From positions 124,001 to 188,000 of the forward strand of contig CAVVIT010000008.1 of NCBI GenBank assembly GCA_963748405.1: DNA of 64,000 bases, read 5' to 3'. The translations under genes and the position numbers were made by a program. Under the pieces are notes generated by a model. That model was not told the origin of the DNA, ran no database searches, and saw nothing but the letters and a program-made list of their open reading frames with translations. Source of the DNA: Fen-1273 sp963748405. Its GTDB lineage: Bacteria > Bacteroidota > Ignavibacteria > UBA10030 > UBA6906. Below are positions 25,844 through 35,070 of the stretch, in pieces. The stretch's first letter is position 1. Each line of letters begins with the position of its first letter.

Positions 25844-27042
25844 CAATAGGACGCGAAATGGGATCGGCCCGTCGTTTCGAAGTGCTCGGCGCGACGCACA
25901 AGGGTGGGCGCGCGCTGATACTCCTCGTGCTCGCCGCGTTCTCAGGTTGTTCCCGGCAGAAAGAAATTCATCTCGTCGTGGACGTACAAAAGGATCCGGA
26001 CCGGCCCGCTCTTATCGAAGTCAACGGCAATCCCCGGGGTTACGAGACGGGCGCCAGGAAGGAGCTTATTGTTCGGTCTCATGAAGGAGACGTCCTCACG
26101 GTTGCCGTTACTGTTGACAGCATTCAATATCAGAAACTGCTTGTGACCGGGCAGAACACCTATAGCCTGTATTTCCGCTTTATGTCCCCTGTCCGGAGTG
26201 AAACGTCCGCGTTCGTACACGATACGTCCGGCCCGGCCGGTCCGGCGCCCATGCACCCGATCGGTACTCCCGGGATCGCGCAACTCAGGGTGACAGATAT
26301 CCTTAGGTTCCCCGCCACTTCCCTTACCGGCAGGAGGGATGCTGCGTTAGAAATCGTCAATAGCGGTACGCAGGCTCTCAAAGTCAGGGGGATCGCCGTG
26401 GAAGGGACATGCCCGCACGATTTCACAATCGAAGGTCCGTCGAAATTTGACGTTCATCCGGGGCAACAGGTCACGCTCCAGGTACATTTCGTCCCGCACT
26501 CGGGCGGAATTCGCACGGCAGTGCTCTCGATCTTAAGCAACGACGACGCCAAGAAGCATTTTCAAATCGCCCTCTCAGGCGTCGGCCAGGCGGACACCGT
26601 TGATGAAGCAGTGACCGCGACCCTGCAGGAGGCGGTACGGGAATTGGACGGACAACAATTCTCGCAATCAGAACGCACATGCTCTGCGCTCCTCAAAAGG
26701 AATCCGTACGATGCTGATGCATTCTATCTTCGCGCGAGGTCGCGATTCGAGCTTCGACTCTATGACGCTGCGATAGGGGACTTCGGCCTTTTTTATGCCT
26801 ACAGGACAAACACGCGTGATCCCGCGAACTTGGACCGTCATACCTGTGAGGCCCTGTACTTCAAGGCGATGGCGGGAAGCCGGCGTTATCAGAATATGCC
26901 GGCCGGGGATGAAAGCGAGAATGCACGAAAGGAGGCATCGGGTTTCTGGAAAGACTTTCTCGGCCTGGACATGTGCACCTTTGACCATCATCTTATTGAG
27001 AACGCGACGCAGGAACTCAGGAAACTTGAGGGAGCCTTATGA
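25840..27042 (+). CDS. Lipoprotein with ASH/Hydin-like Ig domain and TPR-like C-terminus
   Basis: 400 aa. A lipobox FSGC lies near residue 37; ATG 25858 is an alternative start. A central region at about 150-245 has the pattern of ASPM-SPD-2-Hydin domains (AALEIVNSGTQALKVRGIAV, a VTLQVHFVPHSGG block and LSILSNDDAKKHFQIALSG). The last 140 residues are helical and TPR-like (CSALLKRNPYDADAFYLRAR). Such proteins usually scaffold other envelope proteins. It overlaps its neighbours by 4 nt at both ends, which implies tight co-translation. The exact partner is unknown. Confidence 0.75.
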   Translation: MTIGREMGSARRFEVLGATHKGGRALILLVLAAFSGCSRQKEIHLVVDVQKDPDRPALIEVNGNPRGYETGARKELIVRSHEGDVLTVAVTVDSIQYQKLLVTGQNTYSLYFRFMSPVRSETSAFVHDTSGPAGPAPMHPIGTPGIAQLRVTDILRFPATSLTGRRDAALEIVNSGTQALKVRGIAVEGTCPHDFTIEGPSKFDVHPGQQVTLQVHFVPHSGGIRTAVLSILSNDDAKKHFQIALSGVGQADTVDEAVTATLQEAVRELDGQQFSQSERTCSALLKRNPYDADAFYLRARSRFELRLYDAAIGDFGLFYAYRTNTRDPANLDRHTCEALYFKAMAGSRRYQNMPAGDESENARKEASGFWKDFLGLDMCTFDHHLIENATQELRKLEGAL

Positions 27043-28931
27043 GAACCCACCCCCGTGTGTGCGTGCAATCCGCTTACCGCTGTGCCGCTTTCCTGCTTGT
27101 TGTCCTGTGCCAGCCATCGGCATACTCCCAGGGGATGATCGGCCACGTCGACCTCGTGGGTTCTACGAGGGAATTCGACATGAGAGGCGAGATCACCAAT
27201 GCACAAATCTGCGTGTTGAATCCCGATGTCATCTCATTTGAGTCCGTGGAGAGTGCCCAGTGGCGTCATCTCTGGTGGATCGATGTAAAAGAGAGGAAGC
27301 CCCACCAGATCTCTCCTCGCAAAACCTCCGATGACATGGGAGCGGAAACTGACCGTGAAATGTGCTGGTCACCCGTCAGGTACGATGGAAAGACGTGGTT
27401 TGTTTTCGTCAGCTCCGGCGACGACAATAACGACGACTTGTTCATAGGTAATCTCTCGGACGATGTGTATGGCCGCCTTACAAGCCATCCAGCTTCGGAT
27501 CATCACCCGCGCTGGTCGCCGGACGGACGACAAATTGCCTTCGTCTCGGCGCGGTCGGGGAGCGGCGATATATACCTGATCAGGAACGTCAGAGAGCTCA
27601 TCGGAGAGATCTCTTTGGCCGCTGCCCAGTTGAAACCTGCGGGCCCCGAGCCCCGTCCTCCTCAGGTAATCGATTGTACATCTCAAGCGATCCTCGTGCG
27701 GCTGACGAACAACCCTGATATCGATACCTACCCTGACTGGTCGCCCGACGGACGTTGGATCGCCTATCAGGCATATGTGACAGGAGAAGGGAGACGACAT
27801 TGTGAGCTCTTCGTCATCGACCCTTCGAACCCTGAAAGTGCGCCAGGGCGCTTAACCGATAACAGCACGACGGAAAAATTGCAGCCGCGCTGGTCCAGTG
27901 ACGGGGAAGGGATCTCGTACTACTCGCTGCCGGTAACCTCCGACCCCACGGCGACCGACATCGTCGCCCTGGAGCAGATTCCACTTACCCAGGTTTCCCT
28001 GTGCGTCCCTCCGATGCCGGCACGAAGCGGTTCATTCGTCGTGAGCGGAAATGTTCGGAGAAATGAAAACGCTGGTCCGTCCTGGTGTCCCGGCACGACA
28101 TTGTTGATGTTCATTAAATATGCCGGGAGGGAAACGCCGGTCATGGCTTCTGATAAAGGACTGCAGCCGGGGGCACCCTCCGCGCAGGAGGTGAAGATGC
28201 CCGGGGGGAATTCTCCCGTTCAGTACCGAAGCCTCGACGTTCACAGATTTGGGAAGACCGCCCGTCTTGCACTCATCAGCTACGAAAAACAGGATTACAA
28301 CTTGTACTGTGGGGAGTTGCGCACGGAAGCGAATGTGTCCGGGTTCAAGAATGTTGATGTGATCGTTGCCGGCCAGGAGAGACTCGGCGACCATTTTGGC
28401 GTCGGCGGAGAATTCATGGTCGTGACCCCTGCACCGTGGCAGAGGGTGGGCGTGACGCGGGGAGGCGGGAGCTATTATCTGGACTTTTCCCGCATACCGG
28501 GCTGTATTCTCGGATTTCCCGTCAGGTACGGGGGGCGCTGGTCGGTGGGAGTCCTTCAACTTCCGGGTGCGCGTGACATGAGTACCCAGACGATATACAT
28601 GGAATGGCAGGCCCTCTTGTCAACTGATGTGAAGATTCTCTCCGCCACTCTGACTCCGTTTCTTTCAACGGGGGTCGATCTTGTCGTGGCCCATGATCAC
28701 GGATCGGAGGTTGTCGTGGAGAACAATATCCTTGGATGGCCCTTTGGAGGGGGAGTCTCCTTTGAGTTGGCACGTAATATTGAAGGCAACGTCTCTCTTG
28801 TCTATCGATCAATGACCCCGGGATTCCTCAAGAAGGAAACGCAATCCGGGGATCCGAGTGCCAATTTCCTGGCTCTCCACTTTGGTGTGACGTACAGATT
28901 CCCGCATTCTTCCGGGGCACCGAATGAATGA
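27039..28931 (+). CDS. Secreted TolB-like PD40 beta-propeller protein
   Basis: 630 aa with an N-terminal signal peptide (cleaved near AYSQG). Four or more PD40 blades are visible: HPRWSPDGRQIAFVS, YPDWSPDGRWIAYQ, LQPRWSSDGEGISYYS and GPSWCPGTTLLMFI. From about residue 450 the sequence changes to strands with alternating hydrophobic residues and ends in FGVTYRF, which could be an outer-membrane barrel or a beta-sandwich. It probably acts in the periplasm or outer membrane. It overlaps the upstream gene by 4 nt and the downstream gene by 8 nt. Confidence 0.8.
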   Translation: MRTHPRVCVQSAYRCAAFLLVVLCQPSAYSQGMIGHVDLVGSTREFDMRGEITNAQICVLNPDVISFESVESAQWRHLWWIDVKERKPHQISPRKTSDDMGAETDREMCWSPVRYDGKTWFVFVSSGDDNNDDLFIGNLSDDVYGRLTSHPASDHHPRWSPDGRQIAFVSARSGSGDIYLIRNVRELIGEISLAAAQLKPAGPEPRPPQVIDCTSQAILVRLTNNPDIDTYPDWSPDGRWIAYQAYVTGEGRRHCELFVIDPSNPESAPGRLTDNSTTEKLQPRWSSDGEGISYYSLPVTSDPTATDIVALEQIPLTQVSLCVPPMPARSGSFVVSGNVRRNENAGPSWCPGTTLLMFIKYAGRETPVMASDKGLQPGAPSAQEVKMPGGNSPVQYRSLDVHRFGKTARLALISYEKQDYNLYCGELRTEANVSGFKNVDVIVAGQERLGDHFGVGGEFMVVTPAPWQRVGVTRGGGSYYLDFSRIPGCILGFPVRYGGRWSVGVLQLPGARDMSTQTIYMEWQALLSTDVKILSATLTPFLSTGVDLVVAHDHGSEVVVENNILGWPFGGGVSFELARNIEGNVSLVYRSMTPGFLKKETQSGDPSANFLALHFGVTYRFPHSSGAPNE

Positions 28932-30402
28932 CCTTCGCTGTAAATCGGTCTTTTTTGCCTTTATGGTGCTGGTTTCCGCATCCCCGAGTCCTTGTGCGCA
29001 AGTGCGCCGCGGGAACGCGCAGTTTCAGCGTTATGAAGATCGGATCGCACACCTCGAGGCGGATCTGAAGGATGCCGGGCAGGAAAAGAAGAAAGACATC
29101 CTTCTTGAACTGAGCAATCTCTACCTCGCGCGGGCGCATTTCTTCAAGGCTCTCTGGGAGTCCGCTGCCACAATGCAACGGGTGTATTTCGAGCAACTCG
29201 AAAGGAATGGTCTCTCCAGGGATCTTTCATCCGCCTATCGCGGCATGGCGTTGTTCGAGTTGGGTCGTTCCGAGGAAGCTGTGACGTTCCTGGCAGGTGC
29301 CGCATCATCTTCAAAGGTGCCGCAAGAACAAGCGCAGGTGGCCCGGGCCTGGGCTGCCGCCGCCCAGTACCGCGCCGGCCGTCAGGAAAAAGCGAACCAG
29401 ATATGGTCGCTCCTTGAACAGAAGAATCGCCGGTTGGCCATGGATATCATGTTTCTGAAGACGCGCGTTCACGCGATCCCGCCGGGAGGAGCAAAGCTTC
29501 CCGCCGGCGATTCACATGGGCAGATGTCTCAGGGGGAAATCAAAGACATCGCGTTCATTCTTGCCGCCCAGGGAGAGGCCGGATTGCTTCGGGAATATCT
29601 CGAGAGGATCGACCCGGGCGATCCGTCTGTGGTCGAAAACAGAGATGCAATCTCGGAAACGCGGTATTACGATTTGAGCGCGCTCTTTGTGGTCTACCGG
29701 GGGTCTCTCCTTCTCGGTAAGGACTATGCCAGTCAATTCGGAGCACTCATCGCGCAGGGAGACCAGAGACGCGCTCATGCCGCTGTTAACCGTGCGATCT
29801 GCATGTACGAGTCGGACGATCTGGAAGACGCCATCGACGTCCTCCGCGATTGCGATGATCCGATCGGGCGTGTATACCTCGCGGCCGCGGTCGCAAGGAA
29901 GGGCGACCGTCACCGCGCGGACAGCCTTGTCTCGATGTGCCTTGCCGCGAATTCACCGGACATCCTTGGAGAATTCGGGAGAATATTTCTCGATGTTCCG
30001 GGATTCGACGTCCAGAGGTATTCCGTCGATGTGTGCAGGAGGGCGCTGGACTTGTCGAAGAGTCAACTGGGGGCCAAGAAAGAGCCGCCACAGTCACTTT
30101 ACGGAGACCTTGCCATCGGTTTAATGAGGACGGGGGAAATAGAGGAAGCCCTCATGCTCTTCAACAAAGGATACAGGATGGACCTGCAGGATAATCTGCT
30201 GGCGAACGACCCCGAGTTCATTGTTCGCTACGCAGCCGCCATCGTGGCAGGCGCCCATTTCCGGAATATTTCGACGGCGATTCGGATGCTGGTGCCCGTT
30301 GTCGCGCTCTATCGCTGTGCAATCCAGGTAACGGATCCGATTTCAAAACTCGACGTGCTCACGGTGGGAAAGACCAACGGCGGTGCGACGTTGACGAACT
30401 GA
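28924..30402 (+). CDS. Secreted TPR-like helical repeat protein
   Basis: 492 aa with a signal peptide (cleaved near SPCAQ). The body is helical with TPR-like units (LLELSNLYLARAHFFKALWE, SSAYRGMALFELGRSEEAV, ARAWAAAAQYRAGRQEKA, DLAIGLMRTGEIEEALMLF). No enzymatic motif is visible. It most likely scaffolds proteins in the periplasm. It lies 8 nt inside the preceding propeller gene and 21 nt before the ABC transporter binding-protein gene, tying the signalling part of the cluster to the transporter part. Confidence 0.75.
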   Translation: MNDLRCKSVFFAFMVLVSASPSPCAQVRRGNAQFQRYEDRIAHLEADLKDAGQEKKKDILLELSNLYLARAHFFKALWESAATMQRVYFEQLERNGLSRDLSSAYRGMALFELGRSEEAVTFLAGAASSSKVPQEQAQVARAWAAAAQYRAGRQEKANQIWSLLEQKNRRLAMDIMFLKTRVHAIPPGGAKLPAGDSHGQMSQGEIKDIAFILAAQGEAGLLREYLERIDPGDPSVVENRDAISETRYYDLSALFVVYRGSLLLGKDYASQFGALIAQGDQRRAHAAVNRAICMYESDDLEDAIDVLRDCDDPIGRVYLAAAVARKGDRHRADSLVSMCLAANSPDILGEFGRIFLDVPGFDVQRYSVDVCRRALDLSKSQLGAKKEPPQSLYGDLAIGLMRTGEIEEALMLFNKGYRMDLQDNLLANDPEFIVRYAAAIVAGAHFRNISTAIRMLVPVVALYRCAIQVTDPISKLDVLTVGKTNGGATLTN

Positions 30403-30423
30403 TGAATTGAGGAGATATCCTTA

Positions 30424-32019
30424 ATGAAGAACGTGGTGTTGATCGTCTTGTGCCTCGCATTCATCGCGTGGACCGCTGTTTCCCAGGTGACACCCCGAAC
30501 CGGAGGGGTGTTGATGTATTGCGAAAGCGATTTTCCGAAGACGTTCGACCCTCTGACCGGGGTGGAGGATATGTCGCGGATCCGCCTGACTACGCTTCTG
30601 TTTGAAAGTCTGATTGGTATAGACATGAAGCGGGATTGCACCTACCAGTTGGCGGAAAAAGCGACGATTGCCGCCGACAAGAAACAGGTGGATGTCCGCC
30701 TGCGGCAGGGTGTAAAATGGTCGGACGGCGGTGAATTATCGGCGGGTGATATCGTAGCGACGCTCGAGGCAATAAAGAAATCGGATAATGTCCCCCTTCA
30801 GCAGGCAGTTTCAAATATCCTCAGTGTCTCGGCACTCGATGCCTACACCGTCCGTTTTATTTTTGCGCGAAGGATGGCGGACAGGGACTTGCTCCGACAA
30901 CTGACGTTCAAGATCCTTCCGGAATACAAGTTGGACCATCTCCCCCTCACAGTTCAAAGCGATCTGGCCAAGAACCCCATCGGGACGGGGTTCTTCAGAT
31001 TTTCGGAGCGCAGGCCGACATATCTCACGCTGAAAGCGAACGAGTTTTACAGAAACCGCTATGGCAATCAGAAGGGCCCCTATATTGACGAGATACAAAT
31101 GTACCACGTGCCCGATCCGCAGATGCAAATCGAAAATATTGTAGACCAGCGCGTTGACGTGATTGTCGAAGTCCCGCCGACGTCGATTCCTGAGCTGCAA
31201 TCGGCGCGACTTCAGATTGTGGATTATGCGTCCCTCTCGTTTCAATTCATCGCATTCAATCACGCTCGTCCTCTGCTCAATCAGCGCTCGATCCGTCAGG
31301 CAATGGCATACGGGTTTAACAGGGCCAATCTTCTCGACAGAGTGTTTCAGGGAAAGGGGAGATTGGTGGCGGGGCCGTTCCCGCCTTCTTCGGCCTCGTA
31401 TACTCTCGAAGTCCCGCCCATTCCGTACGACGTCGCTGTCGCAGAGAGTCTCCTTGCCGCGGCTGGGTTTACCGGATTTGACGCGGACCACGTCAGGCGC
31501 AACTCGGCCGGGCAGCGTCTGGAGTTCAGCCTGACGACACCACGGTATCCATCCGGAAACGATTACTATACACGCGTGTTTAATCAGTTCATTTCTGACA
31601 TGGGGAGGATTGGCATTCGTATCACTCAGGTGGACCGGGAGATTGATCACTTTAGGACGGCGATTCTCAAGGACCATGATTTTGATCTCGCCTTTGCGTC
31701 GCTCGTCTACGACGAGGGGGAAAATGTCGCCCCCCTTTTTCGGTCGACAAACACCAAGCCGTGGGCCTTGAATTACGTCTCATACAACAACAGCGAGGTG
31801 GATCAATTACTTGATCTGTATGACGCGACATCCAAACCTGAGGAATTGGTCAATATTAATCTGCGCCTGTTGCGCATAATGCGAAATGACTGCCCGTACC
31901 TATTCCTCTGGTCGCTGAATAAGACCGCGGCGGCGCGCTCGCGTGTCCGCAACTTCGCGACGACGGTCACTCAGTACAGCTTTTTTGACTACGCCAATCT
32001 CTGGTATCTTGAAGAATGA
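30424..32019 (+). CDS. ABC transporter substrate-binding protein, family 5 (peptide/opine)
   Basis: 531 aa with a signal peptide (cleaved near TAVSQ). The sequence matches solute-binding family 5 (DppA/OppA type): FPKTFDPLTG near the N-terminus, VDVRLRQGVKWSDGGELSAGDIV, NPIGTGFFRF, RQAMAYGFNRANLL, and SLVYDEGENVAPLFRSTN near the end. It lacks a lipobox cysteine, so it may be soluble in the periplasm. The likely ligand class is di- or oligopeptides. It starts a complete five-gene transporter set and overlaps the first permease by 4 nt. Confidence 0.92.
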   Translation: MKNVVLIVLCLAFIAWTAVSQVTPRTGGVLMYCESDFPKTFDPLTGVEDMSRIRLTTLLFESLIGIDMKRDCTYQLAEKATIAADKKQVDVRLRQGVKWSDGGELSAGDIVATLEAIKKSDNVPLQQAVSNILSVSALDAYTVRFIFARRMADRDLLRQLTFKILPEYKLDHLPLTVQSDLAKNPIGTGFFRFSERRPTYLTLKANEFYRNRYGNQKGPYIDEIQMYHVPDPQMQIENIVDQRVDVIVEVPPTSIPELQSARLQIVDYASLSFQFIAFNHARPLLNQRSIRQAMAYGFNRANLLDRVFQGKGRLVAGPFPPSSASYTLEVPPIPYDVAVAESLLAAAGFTGFDADHVRRNSAGQRLEFSLTTPRYPSGNDYYTRVFNQFISDMGRIGIRITQVDREIDHFRTAILKDHDFDLAFASLVYDEGENVAPLFRSTNTKPWALNYVSYNNSEVDQLLDLYDATSKPEELVNINLRLLRIMRNDCPYLFLWSLNKTAAARSRVRNFATTVTQYSFFDYANLWYLEE

Positions 32020-32945
32020 CGCCATCAGGGCAGTTCGCGCGTGCACTCCTCCGGAGTCTGACGACCGCAGTTCTTGTGTTCGTCTCAGCCACATTCGTCC
32101 TCTATGTGCTTTTCGGGCGGGCTCCGATCGACCGAATGCCAGGCACGCTGGTGCAATCCCCCTGGGGCGAATCCGGATCCGGTCGAGCACAGAATGCGGA
32201 CTATGCCGGGTGGTTTCTGCGTCTTGTAGCGAAAGGGGACCTCGGCCACTCGGAGGTGATGAACCGGACTGTTACCTCGATCGTAGGTGAGGGATTGTCT
32301 CTGACTCTCAGGCTTGCGGTCGGGTCTTTGATTGTAAGTGGGTGTATCGCACTCCTGCTGGGATGTGCAAGCGCGCTTCGTCCCGATTCGCGGGTGGCGA
32401 AACTTCTTCTCGTGACATTGACAATGATTTCGGCGTGCCCGGTCTTTTTGTTAGCCTGTTTTCTTCGCCGCACCTGGGTGATCAACTTCAGCATTCTTGA
32501 TTATTCGCAGGCGGGACTGTGGCAGTCGTTGCGGTGCTATCTGATCCCGGTGCTTATCCTGGGGATCGGCGATGGTGCAGCGGGTGAAATGACGAAGCAG
32601 GTGCGCGAGACCTTTAATTCCATCATTGGCGAGAACTACGTTCGGGCAGCCCGCGCCAGGGGTGCGCGACTCTGGAAGCACACCTGGAAAGCCATGGCCG
32701 TTCCCATGTTCGGGATCGCGTCCTCCCGTTTTTCCTACGCCCTCGGCGGGGCACTGATCGTCGAATACATCTTCTTCGGGAACGGCCTGAGCAAGAATGC
32801 TCTTGATGCTCTCATTTACAAGGATTCCGGAGTCATACTGGGGATCGGAGTCGTGTTTTGTGCGATGAGCGTCACGATGGAACTTGTCCATCAGGTGTTG
32901 TTCATGCTCACCGACCCCAGGACTATACGTGGTGATTCCCTGTAG
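32016..32945 (+). CDS. ABC transporter permease, DppB/OppB type
   Basis: 309 aa with about six membrane helices. An N-terminal helix (ALLRSLTTAVLVFVSATFVLYVLFGRAP) is typical of DppB. The cytoplasmic coupling loop is YVRAARARGARLWKHTWKAMAVPM. The start ATG 32016 overlaps the binding-protein stop by 4 nt; the second permease begins 5 nt after its stop. Together these genes should form the membrane channel of a peptide importer. Confidence 0.9.
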   Translation: MTPSGQFARALLRSLTTAVLVFVSATFVLYVLFGRAPIDRMPGTLVQSPWGESGSGRAQNADYAGWFLRLVAKGDLGHSEVMNRTVTSIVGEGLSLTLRLAVGSLIVSGCIALLLGCASALRPDSRVAKLLLVTLTMISACPVFLLACFLRRTWVINFSILDYSQAGLWQSLRCYLIPVLILGIGDGAAGEMTKQVRETFNSIIGENYVRAARARGARLWKHTWKAMAVPMFGIASSRFSYALGGALIVEYIFFGNGLSKNALDALIYKDSGVILGIGVVFCAMSVTMELVHQVLFMLTDPRTIRGDSL

Positions 32946-32950
32946 AAACC

Positions 32951-33955
32951 ATGAAGACCTGGGTATTTCGCACTGGAGCGGCTGGAACAGGCTCCCGGCA
33001 TTTCGGAGGGCCGGGACGGAGGGGAAAATGGTCGATCGCCATCGGTCTGACGATAGTGAGCGTGTACGTATGCGCAGCCGTCTTCGGCAGATTCGGATAT
33101 GACGCCGGACTCTACCCGTACGCTCCGCGCGCCGAAGCGGTGAATGATGACCAGCGGGACATGCCTCCTTCCACCGCCGCGTTCGCCGCGATCCTGGACC
33201 ACCGGGATCAGAAAGAGAGCGATGATGCAGTGCCCGTAACGCCGGAGCAGGCCTACCACGTGTTAGGCACCGATGCGGACGGGCGTGACGTCCTCATCCG
33301 GGTTCTTTGTGGGGCATGGACGTATCTCCTGCCGGGGCTTGCGACGGTGGCTACGTCGTTAGCGATAGGCATACTGATTGGTTCACTCGCAGGATACTCC
33401 ACACTCAGCACGGTCGCTTCCGTTGCAATCTACTTCGTCACACTCATCGAGTCGTTTCCGCGCATCGTTCTTCTCATCGGCATAGCGTTTCTCTCGGATT
33501 TTAGTCTTCCAGCACTCGTGCTCGCGCTTGGTCTGCTCAATTCCGCCCGAATCGCTCAACTTGTTCGGGTCAGAGTGGCGACGCTTGTCGGTAGCGGGTT
33601 CGTTGAGGCCGCAAGGGAAATGGGACTCTCAAAACCCAGGATCCTCCTCAAGCATATCCTCTGGCTCAACTGCCGCCAGGCACTTCTCGTGCAGATCATC
33701 TACGGCTACGCCAGCCTGATCCTTGTTGAGGCTACCCTCATGTATTTCAATTCAGGGCTGTCAGCCGCATCGGTGAGTTGGGGCGAGATGATCCGGTACG
33801 GCATGGGCGTGGGATACGCAGACAAATTCAACGGCGGCTTGTACTGGCAGTCCGTACCCCCCGCCGCTGCAATCATTGTGACTCTTCTGGGGTTCAATGT
33901 GCTCGCAGACGGCCTTGAAAGGCGCTACCAGATCCGGGGAACAGACTACCGATAG
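32951..33955 (+). CDS. ABC transporter permease, DppC/OppC type
   Basis: 334 aa. The DppC hallmark HVLGTDADGRDVLIRVLCGA lies at about residues 100-119 ahead of the main membrane block. The coupling loop is VEAAREMGLSKPRILLKHIL. The cytoplasmic N-terminus is unusually long (about 28 residues before the first helix), and the periplasmic loop after helix 1 is also extended. It pairs with the preceding permease. Confidence 0.9.
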   Translation: MKTWVFRTGAAGTGSRHFGGPGRRGKWSIAIGLTIVSVYVCAAVFGRFGYDAGLYPYAPRAEAVNDDQRDMPPSTAAFAAILDHRDQKESDDAVPVTPEQAYHVLGTDADGRDVLIRVLCGAWTYLLPGLATVATSLAIGILIGSLAGYSTLSTVASVAIYFVTLIESFPRIVLLIGIAFLSDFSLPALVLALGLLNSARIAQLVRVRVATLVGSGFVEAAREMGLSKPRILLKHILWLNCRQALLVQIIYGYASLILVEATLMYFNSGLSAASVSWGEMIRYGMGVGYADKFNGGLYWQSVPPAAAIIVTLLGFNVLADGLERRYQIRGTDYR

Positions 33956-33974
33956 AAACGGGGCACCTGCCGAT

Positions 33975-35060
33975 ATGGATCGTTCACTTCTTGAAATTCG
34001 AAGCCTGAGTACGTTCTTCTTGGTAGATGGACGTCTCGTGCAGGCAGTCGAGGGCGTCAATCTTTCCTTGAACGAAGGGGAGGTCCTCTGCCTAGTCGGT
34101 GAATCCGGTTCCGGCAAATCCGTAACAGCTCTGTCCATCCTCGGAATTGTCGACGGCCTGCCGGGCATTGTGCAGGGAGAAATCTGGTTCCAGGGCGAAA
34201 ACCTTCTGGAAGGGCTGTCGGCATATTCGCACGTTGAGCGACGGGACGGTACGGTCAGCATAAGCAAAGACACGCGGGGGTGGCTGCGGCACCATTCCAG
34301 GATCCTGCGCCGGGTACGCGGCAAGTCGATTGCCATGGTCTTTCAGGATCCCGCAAGCTCTCTCAACCCATACATGACGCTTGGCGGCCAGCTCGAAGAA
34401 GTACTTCAGACAGCGCATCCAGAGAAAACGGGAAGAGATCTGAAGCGGCTCTCGATTGAACTTCTAGAGCGCGTGAGAATACCGGAGCCTGCGAAGACAG
34501 TTGACGCGTTTTCCTTTGAGCTGAGCGGGGGGATGTCCCAGAGGGCCATGCTCGCACTATCACTCGCTTCTCGGCCCCGGCTACTCATTGCGGACGAGCC
34601 AACGACGGCTCTTGATGCAAGGGTGCAGCTCGAGATACTTATGCTGCTTGACGAACTGAGGCGGGCTACCGGCGTCGCGGTGCTCCTCATCACGCACGAC
34701 CTCGCGATCGCTGCCAACTTCTCGGACGCGATCGCCGTCATGTACAGGGGACGTGTGGTGGAGTGCGGACCGAGGGACCAGATTCTGGGAGCGCCGGACG
34801 TTCATCCATACACGCGCCTCCTCCTTGATTCCGCGTCACCGTCCGCGGCGCACGGATCACTTGACCGCCGTTTGACCGGTGAGCCTGTCGAATCTCCCGC
34901 CCTCGAGCAGGGATGTAGATTTCATTCGCGATGCCTCCCTAGGGACCGGGCCCCTGAGATCGCCGGCCTCTGCAGGACGCGGGAGCCCGATGACACTTGG
35001 CTCACCGGTGCACATGTATTGAGGTGCTGGAAATATCAGCCTTTGCCTCACATTACCTGA
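33975..35060 (+). CDS. ABC transporter ATP-binding protein, DppD/OppD type
   Basis: ATG 33975 is preferred over an in-frame start at 33897 that would overlap the permease by 59 nt; this gives 361 aa. Walker A is GESGSGKS, the Q-loop is VFQDPASSLNP, the signature is LSGGMSQRAML and Walker B is LLIADEPTTALD, with the switch His in LLITHDLAIA. An insert of about 30 residues rich in charged residues lies between Walker A and the Q-loop (GLSAYSHVERRDGTVSISKD). The C-terminal region has the cysteine cluster of peptide-transporter ATPases (CRFHSRC plus GLC). Confidence 0.93.
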   Translation: MDRSLLEIRSLSTFFLVDGRLVQAVEGVNLSLNEGEVLCLVGESGSGKSVTALSILGIVDGLPGIVQGEIWFQGENLLEGLSAYSHVERRDGTVSISKDTRGWLRHHSRILRRVRGKSIAMVFQDPASSLNPYMTLGGQLEEVLQTAHPEKTGRDLKRLSIELLERVRIPEPAKTVDAFSFELSGGMSQRAMLALSLASRPRLLIADEPTTALDARVQLEILMLLDELRRATGVAVLLITHDLAIAANFSDAIAVMYRGRVVECGPRDQILGAPDVHPYTRLLLDSASPSAAHGSLDRRLTGEPVESPALEQGCRFHSRCLPRDRAPEIAGLCRTREPDDTWLTGAHVLRCWKYQPLPHIT

Positions 35061-35070
35061 TGTGGTGATA

